Source: an uncultured Erysipelotrichaceae bacterium (lineage in GTDB: Bacteria; Bacillota_I; Bacilli_A; Acholeplasmatales; Anaeroplasmataceae). Taken from it: DNA of 7,742 bases. Made by a program: the position numbers and the translations under genes. Shown here in pieces: positions 1-6,311 of the stretch (its first letter is position 1; each line of letters begins with the position of its first letter). Under the pieces are notes generated by a model. It did not search any database and was not told where the DNA came from. It saw only the letters and a list, made by a program, of their open reading frames with translations. Where the stretch lies: assembly GCA_902796895.1 (NCBI GenBank), contig CADBQV010000013.1, forward strand, positions 1-7,742, given 5' to 3'.

Positions 1-343
1 ATTTATCAATGATGTTTGGAATAACCATCATTCTTTTTAATAATTCATTAGATAAATTTTCTAATTCTGGTTCGATTTCAGCAATACGATTATTATTTTT
101 AGCTACAGTCTCTTTAATTTTATTAGCTTCATCAATTTTCTTTTCTCTCATTAATTGACCGATTTGCTTAGATAAGTCATTTCTTGCAGCTCTTAAAGAT
201 TCTGATTCTTGTTTTAAAGCTCTAATTTTTTTATCAATATCAATTACTTCATCTACAAGTGGTAATTTTTGATCTTGAAATTTCTTTTTAATATTTTCTT
301 TTACGATTTCTGGATTTTCTCTTACAAATTTAATGTCTAACAT
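1..343 (-). CDS. serS: Seryl-tRNA synthetase, N-terminal part (cut by window edge)
   Basis: Cytoplasmic class II aminoacyl-tRNA synthetase that charges tRNA-Ser with serine. Only the first 114 codons are here; the catalytic domain lies beyond the left edge. The protein begins MLDIKFVREN, the usual SerRS opening. Residues of about 30-105 are a charged heptad-like stretch (ALKQESESLRAARNDLSKQI) that matches the two-helix coiled-coil arm used to grip the long variable arm of tRNA-Ser, and VIPNIID near the break is the familiar end of that arm. The ATG at 343 has an AAGGAG site seven bases upstream (complement of 351-356). Identity is supported independently by the upstream T-box, whose specifier reads a serine codon. 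Expression should rise when uncharged tRNA-Ser accumulates. Confidence 0.95.
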   Translation of the reverse strand, partial: MLDIKFVRENPEIVKENIKKKFQDQKLPLVDEVIDIDKKIRALKQESESLRAARNDLSKQIGQLMREKKIDEANKIKETVAKNNNRIAEIEPELENLSNELLKRMMVIPNIIDK

Positions 344-360
344 ATTATATCTCCTTTATA

Positions 361-399
361 AAAAAATAAAGTCCTTAAAAGAATAAAACTTTTAAGGAC
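361..399 (-). terminator. T-box-controlled intrinsic terminator before serS
   Basis: A perfect 11-bp stem (371-381 paired with 389-399) with a seven-base loop, followed on the minus strand by a U-rich run from 370 to 361. It sits between the T-box core and the serS ribosome binding site, so it is the premature terminator that forms when tRNA-Ser is charged. Confidence 0.93.
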
Positions 400-558
400 G
401 AATTACCGTGGTGCCACCTTAATTCTAGATAAACTAGCTCTTTTTATTAAGTTATGTCATCAGAGGTAGATTCACATTTAATAAATTATAGCTTTTCACC
501 TACCAGCTACTCTCTTAAAATTATTTTAAATGCTACTTATTCTCGTCATTTGACTACG
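361..558 (-). promoter_or_regulatory. T-box riboswitch, serine-specific, controlling serS
   Basis: Leader RNA that binds uncharged tRNA-Ser and switches between terminator and antiterminator. The conserved T-box core AAGGTGGCACCACGG lies on the minus strand within about 405-422. Its UGGC bulge (413-416) pairs with an NCCA end whose discriminator is G, as in bacterial tRNA-Ser. The specifier loop reads GAA-UCU-A, with UCU (Ser) at 468-470. A TAGCT/AGCTA apical stem with a GGTGAAA-type loop (about 493-513), an AGAGAG bulge region and a CTAG/CTAG stem III (425-437) complete the architecture. The downstream terminator and serS follow directly. The structure was folded by eye, so helix limits are approximate; the class and amino acid are well supported. 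Confidence 0.93.
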
Positions 559-564
559 TATGAT

Positions 565-592
565 ATTATATCATAATCTATAATTAATTCAA
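565..592 (-). promoter_or_regulatory. serS promoter
   Basis: Minus-strand TTGAAT (587-592) and a consensus TATAAT (565-570) are separated by 16 bases, giving a start near 558, just ahead of the T-box stem I. The -35 box lies only about ten bases after the stop codon of the HD-GYP gene, and no terminator separates them. Confidence 0.75.
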
Positions 593-601
593 GAAATTAT
601 A

Positions 602-2410
602 TTACTCATTTTTGTTAATTTGTGAAATAGTTTCGTAATATATTTCATCTCTTTTACTACCAGTTATTTTTCTTAATGTTTCTTTTAATTTTAAATCTTT
701 ATTAATATAATCAACAATTATTGGATTATAAATATATCCTTTATCTCTAATTAATTCATTAAATACTACATCAAATTCCTTTGGAATTGAATAATTTCTA
801 CCAAATATATCTGTTGCTGCATCTATTGAATCTGATATTTTAATAATATCAATAAATATTCTATATAATGATTTAGTGTTATCTAAATTTATTGGATAAC
901 CATTAGATCCATCATAAGTTTTATGATGCATAAGCATTACATCATAATATTTTTTAAAGTCCTTATCATTATTTAAGACACTTACACCATATATTGGATG
1001 CTTTCTAATTAATGCATATTCGCCTTGAGATAATCTTCTTGTTTGTAAATTAATAATATTTGAAATACAGCTTTTACCTACATCGTGGTAAAGTCCTGCT
1101 TTTTTAGCATAATTAATTAAGCTAAGTTCATTATTTTTAACATCTGAAATACTTTTTAAATTCATAAAGCCTACAAATATCTCAGGCTTATTTTCAATTA
1201 TTGCCTCAGTTATAATTGATGCTATTTTTGATACCATCTGACTATGAAGATATGTAAATATTTGTCTTGAAATAATTGTATTTAATAATAATTCTTCTTT
1301 TTCTTTATATGTTGTTAAATATTTAACTGAGAATGTAAACCATTTTTCACAATAAGTTAATATTTTAGTATCAAAATAATCATGTGGTATTTTTTTAATT
1401 TCTAAATTGATTTTATTTACTACCTCACTTATTAATACTGATTTATTATCAAGTGTAGATAATTCTAAATAATTAATTAAATTAATTCCAGTTTGAAACA
1501 TATTAGACATTTTATCATTTATTATTTGATTAGAATTGTCATATGCTTTAATTAAACTAAAATATTCATATAATTTTATAGATATAATATTTATATCCAT
1601 TTCTTTTTCTAAATATAATGTTTTATAGTAAGCTCTTATAACACTACCTTCTATATCATCTATATTTTTATTATATAATTCTTTACTTAAGCTAAAGAAT
1701 TCTTTTTTATATTCGTCATTAACATTATCAACAAATATAGATACCTTAAGTAATGATATTTTTAATTCATTTACTAATTCATCTATGTTTAAATCATTAT
1801 CTTTTACATATTCATTTATAAATTTTATTGCGTCATTATAATATGTATATGCATAACCAATATAATCATAATCAAATGCAGCAAATGTTATTATTTTTAA
1901 ATATGATAATAATATTTTTTGCTTAGTATCCTTATTTTCAATTAAATTATATTTATCTTTAAAATTTAATACTTTTAAAAAATAATTAATTGCTTTATCA
2001 ATATATTCTTTTATTCCGCTAAAGCATTCAACTATTTCTATTCCCATTAAATAATAAATATTAATTAATTTTATATAATCATTATGTGATTCATAAAATG
2101 ATATTAAAGGATTAGCTATTTCACTTAATAATTCATAATCATCATATGAATTACCATATAAATCTAATAATAAATCATAAAAATGATCAGCTATTTCTTT
2201 TGTTATATCATAGCCTAAAATTGATTTAATTTTTATGATTGTATCTTCATTTTCTCTATATGCTTTTCTTAAATCATTTGATTTGTTAATAACATTTTTA
2301 GCCCATGAATTGTCTAGGGTAGGGTTTTTGAACATATCATAATATTTATAACTGTTTTCAATATTAATTTTATATCTTCTAAGTGATAAATCTATATCAT
2401 AAAAATCCAT
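602..2410 (-). CDS. HD-GYP domain protein with long helical N-terminus (putative cyclic-di-GMP phosphodiesterase)
   Basis: 602 residues. The C-terminal third is an HD-GYP domain: H389 in the opening helix, YHDVGK (H442, D443), KHP (H471), HHKTYDGSNGYP (H495, H496, D500, G504-Y505-P506) and ISDSIDAATD (D527). These are the metal and substrate motifs of cyclic-di-GMP hydrolases, all intact. The acidic residue four positions before the first His in some trinuclear members is Phe385 here, so a two-metal site is more likely. Residues 1-370 are Asn/Lys/Ile/Tyr-rich, apparently all helical, without signal peptide, membrane span or receiver domain; a TPR-like sensor is possible but I cannot assign repeats. 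The ATG has a strong AAGGAGG site six bases upstream. It follows the ABC operon across a hairpin, with no clear promoter of its own, and precedes serS. The domain call is firm; the substrate is inferred. Confidence 0.85.
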   Translation of the reverse strand: MDFYDIDLSLRRYKINIENSYKYYDMFKNPTLDNSWAKNVINKSNDLRKAYRENEDTIIKIKSILGYDITKEIADHFYDLLLDLYGNSYDDYELLSEIANPLISFYESHNDYIKLINIYYLMGIEIVECFSGIKEYIDKAINYFLKVLNFKDKYNLIENKDTKQKILLSYLKIITFAAFDYDYIGYAYTYYNDAIKFINEYVKDNDLNIDELVNELKISLLKVSIFVDNVNDEYKKEFFSLSKELYNKNIDDIEGSVIRAYYKTLYLEKEMDINIISIKLYEYFSLIKAYDNSNQIINDKMSNMFQTGINLINYLELSTLDNKSVLISEVVNKINLEIKKIPHDYFDTKILTYCEKWFTFSVKYLTTYKEKEELLLNTIISRQIFTYLHSQMVSKIASIITEAIIENKPEIFVGFMNLKSISDVKNNELSLINYAKKAGLYHDVGKSCISNIINLQTRRLSQGEYALIRKHPIYGVSVLNNDKDFKKYYDVMLMHHKTYDGSNGYPINLDNTKSLYRIFIDIIKISDSIDAATDIFGRNYSIPKEFDVVFNELIRDKGYIYNPIIVDYINKDLKLKETLRKITGSKRDEIYYETISQINKNE

Positions 2411-2426
2411 AAAGCCCTCCTTACTA

Positions 2427-2454
2427 AAAATAGATGAGAAACCTCATCTATTTT
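2427..2454 (-). terminator. Terminator or attenuator after the ABC operon, overlapping the permease stop codon
   Basis: A perfect 12-bp stem (2427-2438 with 2443-2454) with a four-base loop, followed on the minus strand by a short U-run. The permease stop codon TAG (2448-2450) lies inside the upstream arm, and the HD-GYP ribosome binding site starts within a few bases after the U-run. The stem is AT-rich, so read-through is plausible. The dyad is symmetric, but no convergent plus-strand gene uses it. Confidence 0.75.
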
Positions 2455-3224
2455 ACATCTATTCTATCAAATATTGCCATTCCTGATACTAAGAATGTTG
2501 GTGTTAGTATGAATGCAGGAATACATTTAATTGCGAATTCAGCCATTGTCATATGACTTGCATTTAAACTAGATAATGATTGAACAAAATTTAAGTATTT
2601 TACTGTATCTGGTACATTAACTAGGAATGATGATAATAAAAATAAGAATACTGATAATATAATAGGAACAACGATACCTAATGCAGTTTTATTTAATGCA
2701 ACAGTGAAGAATGCACCCATTGCTACATATATAGAAATAAGTAAGATACCAAGTACAAGTGATAGGAAGAAATCAAGTATTAATTCTCCTGTTGCAGCAC
2801 CTGATGTATCATATGGCAAGAATGCTATACTTAATAATGTCATAATTATTGTAGATATAATCATTAGTGATACTAATATAATAAAATGTGATAAGAAAAG
2901 TGATAAGAAAATATTTTTTCTTCTATTTCCTACAATTATTTTATTTCTTATATTACCATTTGTAAATTCTTTACCAATCATAATAGTTATTAATATTGTA
3001 ACAACTATTCCAACATTTGTTATTAGGTTAAATGAAAGAGACATTGTATATGATCTAACAGGAATTGGAACATATGGTGCTTGTGAATATTCTTTGTTTA
3101 TTACATCCATAGCATATAATAAAAATGGCATTAATAAGGCAAAGCCCACAACAATACACATTGAAATGATAACAAGCTTATCTGTTAACATTTTTTTCAT
3201 GTCTGTTTTAAATAAATTATTCAT
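2448..3224 (-). CDS. ABC-2 type transporter permease
   Basis: 258-residue integral membrane protein with about six hydrophobic spans (roughly residues 17-38, 66-84, 105-134, 150-175, 181-201, 233-251). GKEFTNGNIRNKIIVGNRRKNIF at about 84-106 is the charged coupling segment typical of BcrB/NatB-like ABC-2 permeases, and the charged end FDRIDVK is also typical. It should form the membrane channel for the ATPase encoded just upstream. The start overlaps the ATPase stop by eight bases, and its AGGAGG site is the Gly-Gly codons of that gene, so translation is coupled. The substrate cannot be read; relatives export peptides, antibiotics or lipids, or give bacteriocin self-protection. Family size is normal. 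Confidence 0.9.
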   Translation of the reverse strand: MNNLFKTDMKKMLTDKLVIISMCIVVGFALLMPFLLYAMDVINKEYSQAPYVPIPVRSYTMSLSFNLITNVGIVVTILITIMIGKEFTNGNIRNKIIVGNRRKNIFLSLFLSHFIILVSLMIISTIIMTLLSIAFLPYDTSGAATGELILDFFLSLVLGILLISIYVAMGAFFTVALNKTALGIVVPIILSVFLFLLSSFLVNVPDTVKYLNFVQSLSSLNASHMTMAEFAIKCIPAFILTPTFLVSGMAIFDRIDVK

Positions 3225-4149
3225 GTTTTGGACCTCCTATAATCTTCATATAATAATCCTCAAGAGTTCCTTCTTTTGTATGAATACCAACAACTGATAT
3301 TCCATCTAGAGATAATTTAGTTACGATTTGTGATACATCTATATCACTTGTTAAAATAGAAATAGAATCATCATAGAAATCTACATTTTCTTCGCCAACT
3401 ACATCTTTAATAATTGTATATGCCTTAGCATTATCTGTAGTTTTAATTACAGTCTCGCTTCTGCATTCTTTTTCTATTTCTTCTTTTGTAGCTTCTTTAA
3501 TTAATTTACCATGAGATATAAATCCAAATTTATCAGCAATTAATGATAATTCAGATAAGATATGAGATGAAATTAAAAAAGAAATACCTTTTTCATTTTT
3601 TAATCTTAAAATTAAATTTCTTAATTCAACGATACCTACAGGATCTAAACCATTGATAGGTTCATCAAGAATTAAAAATTGTGGATGACCAACTAAACAT
3701 ACGGCAATACCTAGTCTTTGGCGCATACCTAAAGAATAATTACCAGTTTTTTTGTTTACCTCAACATTTCCAAGACCAACGAAATTTAAGATATCATCAA
3801 TTTCTTCTTGAGTCATTTTTTTACCCAATAATGATGCTTGATATTCTAAATTCTTTCTTGCGTTATAATGTGGCATAATGCTTGGTGCTTCAACAATGGC
3901 ACCAACATTTTTTCTAGCATTTAATATTTCTGGTGAACTTGCTGCTACATCAAATAAATAATAATTTCCGCTATCAGGTCTAGATAGGCCGCTTACAACT
4001 CTAATTAATGTTGTTTTACCAGCACCATTTTCACCAACAAAGCCATATATTTCGCCTTTTTTTACAGCTAGTGTTACATTATCTAAAACTTTATGAGTTC
4101 CATAAGTTTTAGATATATTTTCTGCTCTTAATGCAAAATTATACTCCAT
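3217..4149 (-). CDS. ABC transporter ATP-binding protein, BcrA-like
   Basis: 310-residue cytoplasmic ATPase that powers the adjacent permease. Walker A is GENGAGKTT (39-47), the family-typical VEAPS segment sits at about 86-90 in the Q-loop region, the signature is YSLGMRQR (138-145), Walker B is LILDEP (159-164, with D162-E163) and the switch His is H196 in SSHILSE. A C-terminal extension of about 90 residues ends in GTLEDYYMKIIGG, as in bacitracin-type exporters. I chose ATG 4149 because AGGGAG lies about six bases upstream; an in-frame ATG at 4176 would add nine Lys/Arg-rich residues and has no ribosome binding site. It overlaps the preceding small gene by 11 bases and the permease by eight, so the three genes form one translationally coupled operon. 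Confidence 0.93.
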   Translation of the reverse strand: MEYNFALRAENISKTYGTHKVLDNVTLAVKKGEIYGFVGENGAGKTTLIRVVSGLSRPDSGNYYLFDVAASSPEILNARKNVGAIVEAPSIMPHYNARKNLEYQASLLGKKMTQEEIDDILNFVGLGNVEVNKKTGNYSLGMRQRLGIAVCLVGHPQFLILDEPINGLDPVGIVELRNLILRLKNEKGISFLISSHILSELSLIADKFGFISHGKLIKEATKEEIEKECRSETVIKTTDNAKAYTIIKDVVGEENVDFYDDSISILTSDIDVSQIVTKLSLDGISVVGIHTKEGTLEDYYMKIIGGPKHE

Positions 4150-4432
4150 TTTCTTCTCCCTCTTTTTTATCTTCATTTTCTAAAACATTATTTTCTATGT
4201 TTTCTTCTTTTAGCTTATTTTCTTTTTCTATCATTGCCTTATATTCAGCCTTAATATAGAAATATCCACATATTAATCCTAATATAAGGACGCCAAAAGC
4301 TGTGATTAAATCTAAATACCATTTATAGCCACATAAATTATGTACTAATACAACATATACAGCCATAGTGGCGGCGATATAACCAATTACTAATATTACA
4401 TTTTTATATTGCTTTTTTAATATTTCTTTCAT
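4139..4432 (-). CDS. Small two-helix membrane protein, first gene of the ABC operon
   Basis: 97 residues that I do not recognise. Two hydrophobic segments (about 11-31 and 40-61) are followed by a very charged Glu/Lys/Asn tail (62-96) that may be helical or coiled. A basic N-terminus (KEILKKQYK) suggests both ends are inside. Its overlap with the ATPase gene and shared promoter suggest an accessory subunit of the exporter or a membrane sensor, but this is inference from position only. I chose ATG 4432 over the in-frame TTG at 4438: the only good Shine-Dalgarno (GGGAGG, 4460-4465) is 27 bases away in linear distance, but an 8-bp hairpin between them brings the effective gap to eight bases, ideal for this ATG. 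Confidence 0.75.
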   Translation of the reverse strand: MKEILKKQYKNVILVIGYIAATMAVYVVLVHNLCGYKWYLDLITAFGVLILGLICGYFYIKAEYKAMIEKENKLKEENIENNVLENEDKKEGEENGV

Positions 4433-4440
4433 GAACAAAT

Positions 4441-4465
4441 ATAATCAAAAATTGATTATCCTCCC
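4441..4465 (-). promoter_or_regulatory. Shine-Dalgarno followed by a hairpin before the start codon
   Basis: GGGAGG (4460-4465) directly abuts a perfect 8-bp inverted repeat (4452-4459 with 4441-4448, three-base loop). Eight bases after the hairpin is the ATG at 4432. In linear RNA the ribosome binding site is too far from the start, while the folded hairpin places it at the normal distance, so translation of this operon may depend on the hairpin being formed. The sequence pattern is direct; the role is inferred. Confidence 0.6.
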
Positions 4466-4490
4466 ACTTAAAAGATTTAAACTCTCTAAA

Positions 4491-4519
4491 ATTATACTTT
4501 ATTTAAGGTTTATTTACAA
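4491..4519 (-). promoter_or_regulatory. Promoter of the ABC operon, inside the upstream gene
   Basis: Minus-strand TTGTAA (4514-4519) and consensus TATAAT (4491-4496) with 17-base spacing. The -35 box and part of the spacer are the last codons and stop of the DUF5662 gene. Transcription would start near 4484, leaving a leader of about 50 bases that holds the Shine-Dalgarno/hairpin unit. Confidence 0.65.
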
Positions 4520-5045
4520 TTATTATTTGATTTCTTTTCATATAACGGAATAATTCTTTTTCTCCGTTTTTTATATAATAATTTAGTAAAAAGACGATTT
4601 TTTCTTTTGTATTTTCATGCATTGGTAAAAACTCGGCTTCTTTATTGAAATAATCTAGGACCATTTCAGGTTTGAAATTTCCTTTATTATATACCTTTGA
4701 TGCGGCAATTCTATCACAAATACATTCTTTTACATATCTATCTGGCATATCTACAGGTTCTATATGAAATGTCTTCATATTTACATCTGTCCAATAATCT
4801 ATATGATGCTTATTTCTTCCTTTATGATGTAACCAGGCACTACTATAGCCTTTATCTAATCTTTCATTATAATGAGGTGATTTTTTACCATCATAATATT
4901 TAATACCGCTTAGAAATTCAGTAAAACCATATTTTGATAAATCATGTAATAATCCTTGTTTTATTAATCCTGATTTAAAGCAATATATCATTACTTTATG
5001 TCTATGTTTAGTTATTGTAATAAAATGCTTTATTGGATGAATCAT
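4503..5045 (-). CDS. DUF5662-like protein with HD-type metal motifs
   Basis: 180-residue soluble protein resembling the DUF5662 family found in Bacillota and their phages; function unknown. It has the His/Asp pattern of a metal-dependent HD-like fold: HRH (14-16), LLHDLSKYG (H34-D35), SAWLHHKGRNKHHIDYW (H73-H74, H80-H81) and ECICDRIAASKVY (D111), followed by a helical C-terminus ending in a strand-like IIIVNKP. This arrangement resembles small HD phosphohydrolases, so a nucleotide or phosphate substrate is possible but unproven. There is no signal peptide or membrane span. ATG 5045 is preceded by GTGAGG six bases upstream; the in-frame GTG at 5057 is part of that ribosome binding site and is an unlikely start. 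It has its own promoter and no obvious terminator. Confidence 0.8.
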   Translation of the reverse strand: MIHPIKHFITITKHRHKVMIYCFKSGLIKQGLLHDLSKYGFTEFLSGIKYYDGKKSPHYNERLDKGYSSAWLHHKGRNKHHIDYWTDVNMKTFHIEPVDMPDRYVKECICDRIAASKVYNKGNFKPEMVLDYFNKEAEFLPMHENTKEKIVFLLNYYIKNGEKELFRYMKRNQIIIVNKP

Positions 5046-5068
5046 AATAAACCTCACAAAACATTAGT

Positions 5069-5076
5069 ATTATATC
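5069..5076 (-). promoter_or_regulatory. Promoter of the DUF5662 gene, extended -10 type
   Basis: TGATATAAT on the minus strand gives a consensus -10 (5069-5074) with the extended TGn motif just upstream. The -35 position (5092-5097) is TTTTTA, weak, and overlaps the U-run of the preceding terminator. The leader would be under 20 bases long. Confidence 0.6.
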
Positions 5077-5090
5077 ACATTATTTACATT

Positions 5091-5114
5091 ATAAAAAGAG
5101 ACCTAAGTCTCTTT
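5091..5114 (-). terminator. Terminator of the HAD phosphatase gene
   Basis: An 8-bp perfect stem (5095-5102 with 5107-5114), loop of four bases, followed by a minus-strand U-run. It begins four bases after the stop codon at 5118. Confidence 0.85.
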
Positions 5115-5117
5115 AAA

Positions 5118-6167
5118 TTAGTTAATGATTTCTACTTTTTCTCCATAAATTGTTTTAAAATCATTTTTCATAGAAATGATATTAAATCCATAATCATTCC
5201 ACATTTTTTGTCTTTTATTTGCTTCTTCAATTTTAGCATGATCTCTTATTGTATCATCTGCAACAAGCATATATGCTTTACTTTCATATTTGTTTTTAGT
5301 TGTAGTATATACATGCATGCTTATATCTCCACTTGAATTACCAAATGAAATAACTGGTTGTTTACCAATTTCTTTAGCTATTAATGCAACTTTATTCATT
5401 TTTAAATTTTTAATAACTAATTCATCAGTTCTTACTAATTCGTCAGTATTTAAAAATTGATAATCTAAGCCTGATTTTCCATTTTGTGATGTGCCTTCTA
5501 ATTTAACATCCATTCCAATTACTTGGCTTTCAGGAATGTTTAAGGTATCACATACTAATGCTCTACATAAAAATCTATCAGAACCACTTACAACATAAGT
5601 CGTAAAATCATTTTGTTGTAGATATGTAACAACTTCAATCATTGGCTTATAAAATGCTTCTTTATATGTCATATTTTTAAAGCATTTAACATCTTTTTTC
5701 AAGAATTCTTTTGTATAATTTGTAAATTCATTAACAGTCATACCTGCATATGCCTTTGCTGCAGCATTAGCGTGAATTAAATCATAACCACTTATATTTG
5801 GTGTGGAATAAGTTTTTCCTGATTCTCTTATTTGCATTCCTACTTCTTTTAATTCTTCAGATGCATTGTATGTAGGGTCATCTAATACTCTATATTCAAG
5901 CATTAAATATTCTAAATATTCAGGGAATAATTCTCCATACAAGGTACCATCCATATCAAATACAGCAATTCTATCTTCTTTTGGTATGAATTTATTTGAA
6001 CCTTCACTTGTAGTATCTGATACATATTGTTTTAAGCTATTTAATGAATCAGATTGATTCCATGCTTCAAATGTGAATTCTTTATTATTCTTTTGACTAC
6101 AACTTATTGTTATAAATAATATAAAAACAAAAACAATCATAATTGTTAACTTCTTTATTTTATTCAT
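5118..6167 (-). CDS. HAD-family phosphatase, predicted surface lipoprotein
   Basis: 349 residues. The N-terminus (basic MNKIKK, hydrophobic core 8-21, then ISC with C23) is a lipoprotein signal; Thr at -3 is a slightly weak lipobox. The mature part is a haloacid-dehalogenase-type phosphatase: nucleophile motif VFDMDGTLYGE (D71, D73), motif II VVSGSD (S194), a motif III Lys near K259, and FGNSSGD (N277, D281) for magnesium. The EAWNQSDS and PKEDRIAVFDMDGT context matches a group of about 330-350-residue acid-phosphatase-like HAD proteins, so length is normal. All catalytic residues are present, so it is probably active on phosphomonoesters outside the cell; the substrate is unknown. ATG 6167 has AAGGAG nine bases upstream. 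It is a single-gene unit with its own promoter and terminator. Confidence 0.88.
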   Translation of the reverse strand: MNKIKKLTIMIVFVFILFITISCSQKNNKEFTFEAWNQSDSLNSLKQYVSDTTSEGSNKFIPKEDRIAVFDMDGTLYGELFPEYLEYLMLEYRVLDDPTYNASEELKEVGMQIRESGKTYSTPNISGYDLIHANAAAKAYAGMTVNEFTNYTKEFLKKDVKCFKNMTYKEAFYKPMIEVVTYLQQNDFTTYVVSGSDRFLCRALVCDTLNIPESQVIGMDVKLEGTSQNGKSGLDYQFLNTDELVRTDELVIKNLKMNKVALIAKEIGKQPVISFGNSSGDISMHVYTTTKNKYESKAYMLVADDTIRDHAKIEEANKRQKMWNDYGFNIISMKNDFKTIYGEKVEIIN

Positions 6168-6203
6168 ATCATTTTTCTCCTTATTATTTTAAGATTTCGT
6201 CTT

Positions 6204-6231
6204 ATTATATAACAAAATTTATTATTTTCAA
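6204..6231 (-). promoter_or_regulatory. Promoter of the HAD phosphatase gene
   Basis: Minus-strand TTGAAA (6226-6231) and TATAAT (6204-6209) with a 16-base spacer, giving a start near 6197 and a leader of about 30 bases. The leader contains a small 5-bp inverted repeat (TAAGA/TCTTA) that is probably incidental. Confidence 0.7.
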
Positions 6232-6265
6232 GAAAACAATTTTCTTATTTTTTCTTTTATCTTTA

Positions 6266-6301
6266 GAAAAAAAGACTATGATTTTGTTTTAAATCATAGT
6301 C
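6266..6301 (-). terminator. Strong intrinsic terminator after the small lipoprotein gene
   Basis: An 11-bp perfect stem (6274-6284 with 6291-6301), six-base loop, and a run of seven U on the minus strand (6267-6273). It starts about ten bases after the stop codon at 6312 and ends the NDT/lipoprotein unit. Confidence 0.92.
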
Positions 6302-6311
6302 AAAATTCCAT

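Noticed and set aside
602..2410. Phage defence (cyclic nucleotide-based) system built on the HD-GYP protein and ABC genes
   Set aside because: There is no cyclase, effector nuclease or other defence hallmark, and the neighbours are housekeeping-like with serS adjacent.
2427..2454. Bidirectional terminator serving a plus-strand gene
   Set aside because: The dyad is symmetric, but no plausible plus-strand coding region leads into it.
2704..3297. Plus-strand open frame of 197 codons opposite the permease and ATPase genes
   Set aside because: It is antisense to two well-supported genes, has no good ribosome site, and its composition mirrors the complement of membrane codons.
4150..4176. Nine-codon N-terminal extension of the ABC ATPase
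   Set aside because: The ATG at 4176 has no Shine-Dalgarno, and the extension is the out-of-frame reading of the previous gene's tail; ATG 4149 has a good site.
602..5045. HD-GYP and DUF5662 proteins as parts of one signalling system
   Set aside because: Both have HD-type motifs, but they are in separate transcription units on either side of an ABC operon, and nothing else links them.
4998..5336. Plus-strand open frame of 112 codons
   Set aside because: It runs antisense across the DUF5662 start, a terminator and the HAD gene end; hydrophobic composition is explained by the AT-rich complement.
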